This document shows, piece by piece, positions 26,761 through 35,906 of a stretch of 43,714 nucleotides of DNA (positions are counted from its first letter, which is position 1; every line of letters starts with the position of its first letter). The notes below the pieces were generated by a model. That model worked only from the letters and a program-made list of their open reading frames with translations. It made no database searches and had not been told where the DNA came from. The translations under genes were made by a program, and so were the position numbers. Source of the DNA: Alphaproteobacteria bacterium (GTDB lineage Bacteria; Pseudomonadota; Alphaproteobacteria; Geminicoccales; Geminicoccaceae); NCBI GenBank assembly GCA_026982705.1, contig JALSGP010000038.1, forward strand, positions 1 through 43,714, read 5' to 3'.

Positions 26761-27504
26761 ATGACGGCGCCCTCGCCGCGGCTGCCGCGGCGGGCGCTGA
26801 TCACCGGCGCCGCCCGCCGTCTCGGCCGCGTGCTGGCGCTGGCCCTCGCCCGCGACGGTTTCGACATCGCCCTCCACTACCGGCGCTCGGCGGCGGAGGC
26901 CCGGGAGGTGGCGGCGGCCGTCCGCGCGCTCGGCCGGCGCTGCCTCCTGCTGCCGGCGGACCTCGCCCGGCCCCGGGAGGTGGACGAGCTGATGGCACGG
27001 GCGGTGGACGGGCTGGGCGTGCCGGGGCTCCTCGTCAACAATGCCTCGCGCTTCACCGACGACGCCCACACCGGCTTCGACCGCAGCGCCTTCCGCGACC
27101 AGCTCGCCGTCGATCTGGAGGCGCCGGTGGCCCTCACCCTGGCCCTCGCCCGGGCGCTGCCGCCGGCGGCGGAGGGGGTGGTGGTGCAGATGCTGGACGC
27201 CCGCATCCTCGCCCCCACCGCCCGCCGCCTCGCCTACACCGTGGCCAAGGCCGGGCTGTGGGCGGCGACGCGGGTGCTGGCGCGGCGGCTGGCGCCGCGG
27301 GTGCGGGTGGTGGCGCTGGCGCCGGACCTGGTGCTGCCGGCCCCGGGCAGCGAGGGGGAGGCGGCCCGGATCACGGCGCGGAGTCCGCTGGGCCGCCGCA
27401 CGACGCCGGAGGAGATCGCGGAAGCGGTACGCTTCGTGCTGCGGACGCCGTCACTGACGGGGGTGCTGCTGCCGTTGGACGCCGGCCGCATCGGCGGTCC
27501 CTGA
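26761..27504 (+). CDS. Pteridine-reductase-like short-chain dehydrogenase
   Basis: This 247-residue SDR has the cofactor motif TGAARRLG (15-22), as in PTR1/FolM-type enzymes, and NNAS (93-96). The active site is D146-x12-Y159-x3-K163, with Asp where most SDRs have Ser. This D/Y/K arrangement is that of pteridine reductase 1 and FolM, so reduction of a dihydropterin or dihydrofolate is likely. The product pattern is inferred, not proven. It is the last gene of a compact run that starts with the helicase. Confidence 0.8.
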   Translation: MTAPSPRLPRRALITGAARRLGRVLALALARDGFDIALHYRRSAAEAREVAAAVRALGRRCLLLPADLARPREVDELMARAVDGLGVPGLLVNNASRFTDDAHTGFDRSAFRDQLAVDLEAPVALTLALARALPPAAEGVVVQMLDARILAPTARRLAYTVAKAGLWAATRVLARRLAPRVRVVALAPDLVLPAPGSEGEAARITARSPLGRRTTPEEIAEAVRFVLRTPSLTGVLLPLDAGRIGGP

Positions 27505-27544
27505 CCATCCCGGAGTACGGAAGACGGCCTCGCCGGCCGTACCG

Positions 27545-29419
27545 TCAGGACTTTGTTAACCCGTCTCCCTCAGGCTCGGCACGGGTGTCCGGAGAGGGAT
27601 CGTGGGTCGATCCGGGATTCTCGGCCGGCGCCGCGGTGCGAGCGCCGCGTTCCCGCAGGAGGCGGCGACGGGCCTCGTCCTCCGTCAGGGCGGGGCGTCC
27701 GCGCACCCACTGCACGGCATCGCAGCCGAGGCGGCGCAGCGCCGGGAGGCGGTCCATCCCGTCCACCTCCACCACCACCCGCCGCCCCGCCGCCTTGGCC
27801 AGCCGGACCAGCTCGAAGACCGGCGGCTCGTTGCGGCCGGGTGGCGGGGTGAAGGTGCCGGCGGCGATGCGCACGGTGTCCAGCGGCAGCTCCCAGAGGA
27901 GGCGCAGCGACGTCGGTCCGCGGCCGAAGCCGCGGACGGCGAGACGGACCGGCAGCGCCGCGAGATCGCGCAACAGCGAGGGCGTCTCGAGCGCCTGGAG
28001 CAGATGTGCCTCGCCGAGCTCCAGCTCGACACAGCCCGGCGGCGGCCGATGGCGGTCCAGCAGCGTCGCCATCCGTTCGGCGAGATCGAGGTGGGCGAGC
28101 GCCCGGCGCGTCGGCAGGGGAACGGCCAGATGGAAGTCGCCGAGACCCGCCTCCCGCCAGGTGACGCCCATCCGGAGGGTCGCCTCCAGCAGCCGTTCCG
28201 CCAGCCGGTCGGCGAGTCCCACGCAGGCGGCGAGGTCGGCCAGGGCCTCGCCCTCGAGGCGGCCGCAGCCGCCATGGGCCCAGGCGAAGCCGATCTCGTA
28301 GCCGGCGGGGCCCGGATGGAGGGCGATCCGTGGGTGCAGCACCGGGGCGAGACGATCGGCGGCGAGATCCTCGTCCAGGGCCGCCGCCGCCTCCAGCAGG
28401 GCCCGGGCGCGGGCGTCGAAGCCGGGATCGGCGAAGGCGAAGGCACGGCGTTCCCGCCGGGCACGGCCGGCCGCGTCCAGGGCCGCCGCCAGCATCGGCT
28501 CCACGCCGTCGCCGGTCCCGGGGCCGAGGGTGACGCCGCCGAAGAGGTCGAACCCCGGCAGGAAGCCCGCCTCGCGGGCGGCCGCATCCAGCTTGCGGGT
28601 CACCGTCACCGCGTCCTCGGGCCGCCTGAGGTCCTCCACCAGCACGCCGATCTCGGCCGGTCCCAGCCGCGCCACCGTGTCCGCCCGCCGCAGGCGGTGC
28701 GCGAGGAGGGCGGCCAGGGTCTCGAGACGTCCGCCGAGTCCGTCGCCGGCGGGCGCGGGGCGGTCGTCCTGGCCCAGCAGCAGGTGGAAACAGCCGCAGA
28801 GCGCCCCGCGACGACGGGCGGCGGCGAGGGCGGTGGCCAGCCGGTCGCGCAGCCGCAGCGGGCTGGCGAGGGCGGTGGCGGGATCACTGCGGGCGAGACG
28901 ATGGAGCCGGGCGCGGTCGCGGGCCCGCCACGCCGCCCGCCGGCAGGCCCGCAGCAGGGCACCGCCGTCCACCTCGTCCCAGTCCAGCACCTCGGCGACG
29001 CCCAGTTCGAGGGCGCGCTCCTCCACCGCCTCCACGTCGCTGCCCACGAACACCAGCCCCACCGCCACGTCGCGGGCGCGGGCGTGGCGCGCGAGGGCCC
29101 AGGGCTCGGGCACCGCCTCCATGTCCACCACCAGGGTGGCGCAGGACTCGAGGCGGGCGAGCGCCTCGCGGGGATCGCCGCCGGCGACCACGTCCACGGC
29201 ACCGGCCCGCACCAGCATGTCGGCCAGCAGCGGGCCGGTGGCGGCATCGCCCAGCACGACGATGGCCCGCCTGGAGCCGGCATCGGGATCGCCGGACGGG
29301 ACGGCCGACGTCCGCGGGCGGGGCGGGTCCGGCGCCAGCACGCCGCGCGCGATGCTGCGAAAACCGGCCGGGCCGGAACCGGGATCTCCGCTCACCGTCA
29401 CCTCGCCCGTTCCATCCAT
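27545..29419 (-). CDS. Degenerate GGDEF/EAL-domain protein with receiver-like N-terminus
   Basis: This protein of about 624 residues has three parts. A receiver-like segment follows a disordered start (AIVVLGDAATGPLLADML and VVAGGDPREALARL). A GGDEF-like domain comes next, with GPAEIG where GGDEF is expected. Last is an EAL-like domain in which DDFGTGYSSL reads RGFGRGPTSLRLL and the EAL motif is not recognisable. It therefore probably lacks cyclase and phosphodiesterase activity and may instead bind c-di-GMP or a partner. ATG 29419 is chosen because an upstream ATG (29476) would overlap a perfect TTGACA -35. It is divergent from a response regulator gene. Confidence 0.75.
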   Translation of the reverse strand: MDGTGEVTVSGDPGSGPAGFRSIARGVLAPDPPRPRTSAVPSGDPDAGSRRAIVVLGDAATGPLLADMLVRAGAVDVVAGGDPREALARLESCATLVVDMEAVPEPWALARHARARDVAVGLVFVGSDVEAVEERALELGVAEVLDWDEVDGGALLRACRRAAWRARDRARLHRLARSDPATALASPLRLRDRLATALAAARRRGALCGCFHLLLGQDDRPAPAGDGLGGRLETLAALLAHRLRRADTVARLGPAEIGVLVEDLRRPEDAVTVTRKLDAAAREAGFLPGFDLFGGVTLGPGTGDGVEPMLAAALDAAGRARRERRAFAFADPGFDARARALLEAAAALDEDLAADRLAPVLHPRIALHPGPAGYEIGFAWAHGGCGRLEGEALADLAACVGLADRLAERLLEATLRMGVTWREAGLGDFHLAVPLPTRRALAHLDLAERMATLLDRHRPPPGCVELELGEAHLLQALETPSLLRDLAALPVRLAVRGFGRGPTSLRLLWELPLDTVRIAAGTFTPPPGRNEPPVFELVRLAKAAGRRVVVEVDGMDRLPALRRLGCDAVQWVRGRPALTEDEARRRLLRERGARTAAPAENPGSTHDPSPDTRAEPEGDGLTKS

Positions 29420-29435
29420 CCGATGATACGCCTTC

Positions 29436-29464
29436 ACTGCATCCCATGGCGACCGGTTTGTCAA
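29436..29464 (-). promoter_or_regulatory. Candidate promoter of the degenerate GGDEF/EAL gene
   Basis: A perfect -35 TTGACA (29464-29459 on the minus strand) is followed after 17 bp by a poor -10, TGCAGT (29441-29436). The weak -10 suggests an activated promoter, or a chance match. Confidence 0.3.
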
Positions 29465-29523
29465 CCTTCGGGTCATGGTTCCGCCATGACGATCACGTCC
29501 TGGGTGAAGGAGGGCCCCGTCCC

Positions 29524-30063
29524 GTGATCGGAACCATTGCGGTGATCACGCCGCGACCGGGTGCGCCGCGCCGACGGGTGCTGCTGGTGGAGGACAATCC
29601 CGCCGACGCCCGGCTCGCCGTGGAGGCCTTCGGCGAGGTGGCCTGGTCGGGCTGCATCGAGCACGTGGCCGACGGCGATCGGGCGCTGGCCCTGCTGCGG
29701 GAGCGGGCGGAGACGGGGCGGGGACTGCCGGATCTGGTGCTGCTGGACCTGAATCTTCCCGGCCGTCATGGCCGCGAGCTGCTTGCGGCCATGCGTGCCG
29801 ATCCGGTGCTGGCGACGGTGCCGGTGGTGGTGTTCACCACCTCCACCGCCGCCGAGGAGGTGGAGGCCTGCTATCGTCTCGGCGCCAACTGCTATGTGGC
29901 GAAACCGGTGGAGCTGGGCGAGCTTCAACGGGTGGCGGAGGCCATCGTGCGCTTCTGGTTCGCCACCGTCGAGCTGCCCCCGCGGGACGGGGTTCCGGCC
30001 GCGAAGTCGAAACGGGTCGGCGCCGGGTCCACCAGCTCGAGCCCCGCGGGTCCCACTTCGTAG
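29524..30063 (+). CDS. Single-domain response regulator (Rcp1/CheY-like)
   Basis: This 179-residue protein has one receiver domain. Acidic residues are in LLVEDNP (E23, D24), the phosphoacceptor Asp75 is in LLDLNLPG, and Thr106 and Lys127 (YVAKPVE) complete the switch site. The pattern LLVEDNPADARLA is common in Rcp1-type regulators that act with phytochrome or hybrid kinases. I chose GTG 29524 because AAGGAGGG lies ten bases upstream. No kinase is next to it. The last 45 residues overlap the 3' end of the convergent gene and look like an unstructured tail. Confidence 0.87.
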   Translation: MIGTIAVITPRPGAPRRRVLLVEDNPADARLAVEAFGEVAWSGCIEHVADGDRALALLRERAETGRGLPDLVLLDLNLPGRHGRELLAAMRADPVLATVPVVVFTTSTAAEEVEACYRLGANCYVAKPVELGELQRVAEAIVRFWFATVELPPRDGVPAAKSKRVGAGSTSSSPAGPTS

Positions 30064-31304
30064 ACGGCGAGGCCGTGCTGGGCGGTGCCGTCGGGGCGCA
30101 GCCGCAGGATGCCGGCGAAGCCGCGGAACCCCCGCGGCGTCAGCAGGGCGCGGGGATCGAGCCGGTCGGCCCGCCGCCGCACCGCCACCACCGCCGCCAC
30201 CGCATCGTAGGCCAGGACCGCCACCGGTGCCGGATCGCGGCCGAAGATGTCGCGGAAGCGCGCGGCGAAGGCGCGGGCGAGATCGAGATCGGGGGCGGCG
30301 ATGCGGGCGCCGGCGAACTCCGGACGGCGGACGAGGGCCTTCTCGCCGTCCCCCTCCAGCCAACGGGCGGTGCCCAGCAGCCGGACCGTTCCGGCACCGG
30401 CGTCGTAGTAGCGCAGCAGCGCCGCCACCGAACGCAGGCGCAGACCGCCGTCGGCGATCAGCACCGCGTCGAAGGGCGGCGGTCCCCAGGTGTCGCGGCT
30501 CCGGAGTTCCTGGAGTTCGCGGCGGACGGCGGGATCGTCCGCCCGCACCTCGAGTTCGGCGATGCGTGCCGCCAGCGCCCGGCGCCGGGCGTCGTAGGCG
30601 GTGAAGGGACGCAGCCGGTCGGAGAGTTCCGTCTCGTCGTCGCCGTACGTCAGGACCAGGGCCGGATCGAGGCCGAGGACGGGGGCGAGCCTCCGCCACG
30701 CCTCCACCACCCGCCGCCCGTAGGCGTCGTCCGGTGCCAGCAGGGCGATGCGGGCGAGCCCCTCGGCACGGGCGTGGCGGAGGATGCGTTCCAGCTGTTC
30801 CTCCGGCCGGAAGCCCAGGACGTGGACGGGCGGGGCGGCCACCGCGGCGTCGTTGGAGAGCGAGAGAACCATCGTCCGCGCGGGGCGGACGAGGGGCGCG
30901 AGGGCGCGGGTGGAGCCGGCGAAGAGCGGACCGATCACGAGTCGTATCCCTTCGCCGAGGATCTCGCGGGCCGCCGCCCGCGCCCCTTCGCCCGTACCGC
31001 TGGTATCGCGCGGCCGCAGCACCAGATCCGTCTCGGGCGAATCGAAGAGGGCGAGAGTGGCGGCATCGAGGAGATCGCGGCCGACGGCGGCGGCCGGTCC
31101 GGAGAGGGGCAGCAGCAGGGCCACGGTGGGCGGTCCGGCGGGCCGCGACGGTTCCACCGGCGGCGCCGGTCGCACCTGGCGCGGGGGCGTGGGCGGCGGC
31201 GCCGGCGGACGTGGCGGCGCACAGGCCGCGAGAGCCAGGACCAGCACCAGCGCCGGGCCGAGGCGAGCGTTCCCGGCGCGGCGGAAGGGGTGAAGGCGCG
31301 CCAT
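29925..31304 (-). CDS. Penicillin-binding protein activator, LpoA-like lipoprotein
   Basis: This 459-residue protein starts with a lipoprotein signal peptide; the lipobox LAAC (25-28) puts the lipidated cysteine at C28. A Pro-rich linker is followed by a periplasmic binding-protein fold of type I (VALLLPLSGPAAAVGRDLL, VIGPLFAGSTRALAPLVR). This is the architecture of the LpoA C-terminal domain and of alphaproteobacterial penicillin-binding protein activators. Its neighbours rsmI and yraN also flank lpoA in enterobacteria. The gene end overlaps the convergent response regulator by 139 bp. The ATG overlaps the ATG of rsmI on the other strand. Confidence 0.83.
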   Translation of the reverse strand: MARLHPFRRAGNARLGPALVLVLALAACAPPRPPAPPPTPPRQVRPAPPVEPSRPAGPPTVALLLPLSGPAAAVGRDLLDAATLALFDSPETDLVLRPRDTSGTGEGARAAAREILGEGIRLVIGPLFAGSTRALAPLVRPARTMVLSLSNDAAVAAPPVHVLGFRPEEQLERILRHARAEGLARIALLAPDDAYGRRVVEAWRRLAPVLGLDPALVLTYGDDETELSDRLRPFTAYDARRRALAARIAELEVRADDPAVRRELQELRSRDTWGPPPFDAVLIADGGLRLRSVAALLRYYDAGAGTVRLLGTARWLEGDGEKALVRRPEFAGARIAAPDLDLARAFAARFRDIFGRDPAPVAVLAYDAVAAVVAVRRRADRLDPRALLTPRGFRGFAGILRLRPDGTAQHGLAVYEVGPAGLELVDPAPTRFDFAAGTPSRGGSSTVANQKRTMASATR

Positions 31305-32211
31305 GCCCCGCGCATCCCGACCATCCGCGGGCGAGCCTAGTGCGCCGGAGGGGCCGGAGCAACCGCGAGCGGGGCTGTGGGTGGTGGCCACGCCCATCGG
31401 CCATCTGGGCGATCTCTCGCCGCGGGCGCGGGCGGTGCTGGCGGCGGCGGATCTGGTGGTGTGCGAGGACACCCGGGTCACCGGCCGGCTGCTCCGCCAC
31501 TTCGGGATCACCGCCCGGCTGCGGAGCTATCACGAGCACAACGCCCCGCGGGTGCGGCCGGCGATCCTCGCCGAGCTCGAGCGGGGGGCGGTGGTGGCGC
31601 TGGTCTCGGATGCCGGCACTCCCACCATCGCCGATCCCGGCTACCGGCTGGTGCGGGAGGCCCACGCCCGCGGCATTCCGGTCCGGGCCGTACCCGGTCC
31701 GTCGGCGGCCATCGCCGCCCTCTCCGTCTCCGGCCTGCCCACCGACCGCTTCTTCTTCCAGGGTTTCCTGCCGCCCCGCCGCGCCCGCCGCCGCGCGGTG
31801 CTGGCGGAGCTCGCCCGCATCCCCGCCACCCTCGTGATCTACGAGGCGCCCCATCGCATCGCCGAGAGCCTGTGGGACGCCGCCCGGGTGCTGGGCGACC
31901 GCGAGGCGGCCCTGGTGCGGGAGATCACCAAGCTCCACGAGGAGTGCCGTCGCGGCCGGCTCGGCGAGCTGGCCGCACGGATCGAGGCGGAGGGCCCGCC
32001 GCGGGGCGAGCTGGTGCTGGTGGTCGCCCCGCCCGCGGCGGTGGGGGACGAGGTGGACGAGGCGGCGCTGGACGAGGCGCTGCGCGAGGCCCTCGCGCGG
32101 TGTTCGCTGCGCGATGCCGTGGCCGAGGTCGCCGATCGCTTCCAGCGGCCCCGTCGGGAGGTCTACCGCCGTGCGCTCGCCCTGGTGGGGGAACGGGTCC
32201 GGTCGTCGTGA
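31303..32211 (+). CDS. rsmI: 16S rRNA (cytidine(1402)-2'-O)-methyltransferase
   Basis: This 302-residue enzyme methylates the ribose of C1402 in the decoding centre of 16S rRNA, using SAM. LWVVATPIGHLGDLSPRA (25-42) and LVVCEDTRVTGRLLRHFGI are the family signature. VSDAGTPTIADPGYRLV and the VPGPSAAIAALSVSGLPTDRFFFQGF segment are also clear. The start at 31303 leaves about 24 variable residues before the core. It is divergent from the LpoA-like gene with almost no spacer, so its promoter must lie inside that gene. Confidence 0.93.
   Translation: MPRASRPSAGEPSAPEGPEQPRAGLWVVATPIGHLGDLSPRARAVLAAADLVVCEDTRVTGRLLRHFGITARLRSYHEHNAPRVRPAILAELERGAVVALVSDAGTPTIADPGYRLVREAHARGIPVRAVPGPSAAIAALSVSGLPTDRFFFQGFLPPRRARRRAVLAELARIPATLVIYEAPHRIAESLWDAARVLGDREAALVREITKLHEECRRGRLGELAARIEAEGPPRGELVLVVAPPAAVGDEVDEAALDEALREALARCSLRDAVAEVADRFQRPRREVYRRALALVGERVRSS
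31334..31362 (-). promoter_or_regulatory. Probable promoter of the LpoA-like gene
   Basis: On the minus strand TTGCTC (31362-31357), a 17-bp spacer and TAGGCT (31339-31334) lie 30 bp upstream of the ATG. The -10 region GCACTAGGCTC is nearly identical to that of the lutA promoter. The element lies inside the 5' end of rsmI. Confidence 0.45.
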
Positions 32212-32578
32212 ACGCCGCCGGCGCCTCGCCCGCGGCCGCGGCGGCGAGTGGCGGGCGGCCCTGTGGCTGCGCCTTCGCGGCTATCGCATCCTCTACCGGC
32301 GGCTGCGCACGCCGGTGGGCGAGCTGGATCTGGTGGCGGTGCGGGGTGGGGTGCTGGCGGTGGTGGAGGTCAAGCGCCGACCGGATCCCGAGGCGGCGCG
32401 GGCGGCCCTCGGCCCGGTCCAGCGCCGGCGCATCGAGGCGGCCGCCCGCTGGCTGCTGGCGGTGCGCCCGGATCTGGCGGGGCTGCGCCTGCGCTTCGAT
32501 CTGGTGGCGGTCCCGGCCCGCGGCCTGCCCCGTCACCTGCCGGACGCCTGGCGGCCCGAAGGCAGCAGTCCGGCGTGA
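32171..32578 (+). CDS. YraN/UPF0102-family endonuclease-like protein
   Basis: This 135-residue protein has the UPF0102 core: a helix with the GEWRAALWLRLRGYRIL motif, then GELDLVAVRGGVLAVVEVKRR (50-70). Glu51, Asp53, Glu66 and Lys68 match a Holliday-junction-resolvase-like metal site. Its biological role is unsettled. GTG 32171 with GGGAGG nine bases upstream is the best start, which makes it overlap rsmI by 41 bp. The pairing rsmI-yraN is widely conserved. Its end overlaps the convergent mutY by 46 bp. Confidence 0.85.
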   Translation: MRSPWWGNGSGRRERRRRLARGRGGEWRAALWLRLRGYRILYRRLRTPVGELDLVAVRGGVLAVVEVKRRPDPEAARAALGPVQRRRIEAAARWLLAVRPDLAGLRLRFDLVAVPARGLPRHLPDAWRPEGSSPA

Positions 32579-33639
32579 GCCAGGAGGCGACGGCCGAGGG
32601 TGGCGAGGGGCAGGGCCTCGAGGCGGGCGAGGGGCCACCAGAAGACGCCCTCCGGCGGGGGCCGTCCGGGTGGCGGGGACGCCCGAACCCGCGCCAGGTG
32701 CAGCCGCACCCGCAGCTCGAGGTGGGTGAAGAGATGGCGCACCTCGCCCGGAAGCGGCCTCCAGTCGGCGGCGAGCGGCGGTCCGCCCCCCGTCTCTCCG
32801 GCCCGCAGCGGCTCGCTGGGCACGTCCACGAGACCGGCCAGCAGTCCCCGCGGCGGTCGCCGCCGCAGCAGCACGCGACCGGCACCGTCGTGGGCGAGCC
32901 AGGCGCGCACCCGCCGGACGGGCCGGGAAGGACGCGGGTCGCGCCGCGGCAGCTCGTCGGTGCGCCCCCCGGCGCGGGCGACGCAGAGTCCGGCCAGCGG
33001 ACAACGCGGGCAGGCCGGCGCCCGCGGCCGGCACACCAGGGCCCCCAGCTCGATCAGGGCCTGGGCGTGATCACCGGCGCGCACCGGCGGCGCCAGGGCG
33101 GGGGCGAGCCGGCGCAGACGGGCGAGGGCGCCCGGCAGCGGCCAGTCGAGGCCCAGCACCCGCAGCAGCACCCGCGCCACATTGCCGTCCACCGGCACCG
33201 TCGGCCGGTCGAAGGCGATGGCCGCCACCGCCGCCGCCGTGTAGGGGCCGACGCCGGGCAACGCCGCCAGTGCCGTCTCCTCCGCCGGCACCCGACCGCC
33301 GTGCCGCGCCACCAGGGCCGCGGCGCAGGCGTGGAGATGGCGGGCGCGGCGGTAGTAGCCGAGGCCCGACCAGGCCTCCAGCACCGCGTCCGCCCCCGCC
33401 TCGGCCATCGCCCGCGGCGTCGGGAAGCGGGCGAGGAAGGTCTCGAAACGGGTCGCCACCGTGGCCACGGTGGTCTGTTGCAGCATGAACTCCGAGACCA
33501 GCACCCGCCAGGGATCGGGCCAGTGGCCGGCCGGCGCCCGCCAGGGCAGGGCACGGGCGTGGGCGTCGTACCAGGCGAGCAGTCGCCCAGAGGCGCTGCG
33601 CAGGGGATCGAGGCTTGGCGGCGGCGATGGCGCGGACAT
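32533..33639 (-). CDS. mutY: A/G-specific adenine DNA glycosylase
   Basis: This 368-residue glycosylase removes adenine opposite 8-oxoguanine. Glu50 in SEFMLQQT and Asp151 in VPVDGNVARVLLR are the catalytic residues. LPGVGPYTAAA (127-137) is the helix-hairpin-helix. The [4Fe-4S] ligands are C203-x6-C210-x2-C213-x5-C219. A C-terminal NUDIX-like MutY domain (about 235-360, including GLVDVPSEPL and FTHLELRV) recognises the oxidised base. Its ATG is 30 bp from that of the DUF721 gene on the other strand. Confidence 0.95.
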   Translation of the reverse strand: MSAPSPPPSLDPLRSASGRLLAWYDAHARALPWRAPAGHWPDPWRVLVSEFMLQQTTVATVATRFETFLARFPTPRAMAEAGADAVLEAWSGLGYYRRARHLHACAAALVARHGGRVPAEETALAALPGVGPYTAAAVAAIAFDRPTVPVDGNVARVLLRVLGLDWPLPGALARLRRLAPALAPPVRAGDHAQALIELGALVCRPRAPACPRCPLAGLCVARAGGRTDELPRRDPRPSRPVRRVRAWLAHDGAGRVLLRRRPPRGLLAGLVDVPSEPLRAGETGGGPPLAADWRPLPGEVRHLFTHLELRVRLHLARVRASPPPGRPPPEGVFWWPLARLEALPLATLGRRLLAHAGLLPSGRQASGR

Positions 33640-33668
33640 ATCCGGTAAGGACGTGGTGCGGGCGGATC

Positions 33669-34169
33669 ATGGCAGCGGCTCCGGAGGTCCGGAAGGGGGG
33701 CAGCCGCGATCTGGCGGCGCTGCTGGCGCGGGTGCTGGAGCCGGGCGCCCGTGCCCGCGGCTTCGTGCGGGCCACCCTGATCACCGACTGGGCGCGGATC
33801 GTGGGCCCCGATCTGGCCGGCCGCTGTCTTCCGGTACGGGTCCGCTTTCCCCACGGGCGCAGCCGCGGCGGCACGCTGGTGATCCGGGCCGGCGGCGGCA
33901 CCGTGCTGGAGCTGCGCCACACCGCCCCCCAACTGATCGAGCGCATCAACGCCTATCTCGGCATGCCGGCCATCGCCCGTCTCGCCTTCGAGACGGCGCC
34001 GATCCCGCGGCCGCCGCGCCGCCCGGCCCCGAGGCCCGCCCCGCCGCCCTCGCCGGAGGCCCTCGCGCGGCTGGAGCGGACGGTGGCGACCGTGGCCCGG
34101 CCGGAGCTGGCCCGCGCCCTCCACCAGCTGGGCCGCGCCGTCCTGGGCGCGGCGGCCCGCGCCGACTGA
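33669..34169 (+). CDS. DUF721 (DciA-like) protein
   Basis: This 166-residue protein has the DUF721 core: LAALLARVLEPGARARGF, ITDWARIVGPDLAGRCLPVRV, then TLVIRAGGGTVLELRHTAPQLIERINAYLG. The family includes DciA, which loads the replicative helicase DnaB where DnaC is absent. Location beside mutY and ssb supports a DNA-replication role. The C-terminal third is Pro/Arg-rich and probably flexible. I chose ATG 33669. An earlier ATG at 33615 would overlap the mutY start and gives no better ribosome-binding site. Confidence 0.82.
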   Translation: MAAAPEVRKGGSRDLAALLARVLEPGARARGFVRATLITDWARIVGPDLAGRCLPVRVRFPHGRSRGGTLVIRAGGGTVLELRHTAPQLIERINAYLGMPAIARLAFETAPIPRPPRRPAPRPAPPPSPEALARLERTVATVARPELARALHQLGRAVLGAAARAD

Positions 34170-34202
34170 GGAGCGGGTCCCCGCGATGCCGAGAGGGGAT
34201 CC

Positions 34203-34691
34203 TCAGAAGGGGATGTCGTCGTCGAGGTCGTCGAAACCGCCCTCGCGTCGGCCCGCGGGTTCACCGCCGGCGGCGCGGGGCGCCCGTGCCTCGGTCGTGA
34301 AGTCCGCGCCGCCCGCGGCCGGCTCCGGCGCCGCGTCGCCGCGGCCGCCCAGCAGCACCAGCTCGCCGCGGAAGCGCGGGATCACCACCTCGGTGGTCCA
34401 GCGTTCCTGACCGTTCTGGTCGGTCCAGCGGCGGGTCTGGAGCTGGCCCTCGATGTAGACGGCCCGGCCCTTGGCGAGATAGCGCTCGGCGATCTCGGCG
34501 AGCTGCTCGTTGAAGATCACCACCCGATGCCATTCGGTGCGCTCGCGCCGTTCGCCGCTGGCGCGGTCGGTCCAGCGCTCGCTGGTGGCGACGGAGAGAT
34601 GGACGATCTTGCGGTTGTCCTGGGTGTAGCGCACCTCGGGGTCGCGCCCGAGATTGCCCACGAGGATCACCTTGTTGACGCTGCCGGCCAT
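34203..34691 (-). CDS. ssb: Single-stranded DNA-binding protein
   Basis: This 162-residue SSB has an OB fold (1-110, starting [23 protein letters not shown], with WHRVVIFN and [13 protein letters not shown]). A Gly/Ala-rich linker follows, and then the acidic tip DDDIPF, which binds partner proteins. It protects single-stranded DNA during replication and repair. The gene converges on the DUF721 gene with 33 bp between stops. Confidence 0.96.
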   Translation of the reverse strand: MAGSVNKVILVGNLGRDPEVRYTQDNRKIVHLSVATSERWTDRASGERRERTEWHRVVIFNEQLAEIAERYLAKGRAVYIEGQLQTRRWTDQNGQERWTTEVVIPRFRGELVLLGGRGDAAPEPAAGGADFTTEARAPRAAGGEPAGRREGGFDDLDDDIPF

Positions 34692-34815
34692 GGTCTCGAT
34701 CCGGGTCGGTTCGCGGACGCGCGGTCCGGGTGGCGGTGATATGTGCGCCGGGGCGGGTGGCGTCGAGGGCGCCGGCGGGTGCGACCGGTGGGAGCGTCAC
34801 GGCGGCCGCCGCCGC

Positions 34816-34844
34816 TTTACAGGGCCGTGGGCGGGCCCTAAGTG
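34816..34844 (+). promoter_or_regulatory. Candidate promoter of prs
   Basis: TTTACA (34816-34821), a 17-bp spacer and TAAGTG (34839-34844) lie about 50 bp before the prs start. The bases are unusually AT-rich for this window. Confidence 0.35.
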
Positions 34845-34891
34845 AGCGGCGCGCACGGTCCGGCCACCCACCACCGAGCGGACGCCCTCCC

Positions 34892-35824
<933 letters not shown>

Positions 35825-35826
35825 GA

Positions 35827-35846
35827 CGGCCGGACTATCTCGGCCG
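35827..35846 (+). terminator. Weak hairpin after prs
   Basis: CGGCCG (35827-35832) and CGGCCG (35841-35846) pair around GACTATCT, three bases after the prs stop. There is no T-run, so this may attenuate rather than end transcription into rplY. Confidence 0.3.
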
Positions 35847-35855
35847 AGGGTCTGT

Positions 35856-35884
35856 CCGTGCGGCCCCGCGGGGCGACGGCACGG
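35856..35884 (+). promoter_or_regulatory. Nested hairpin in the rplY leader
   Basis: CCGTGC (35856-35861) pairs with GCACGG (35879-35884), enclosing the palindrome GCCCCGCGGGGC (35863-35874). It ends about 20 bases before the rplY start codon, close to the ribosome-binding site. It could serve translational control; that is a guess from position. Confidence 0.35.
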
Positions 35885-35906
35885 AGGGGCGAAGGAGAGG
35901 AGGAGC

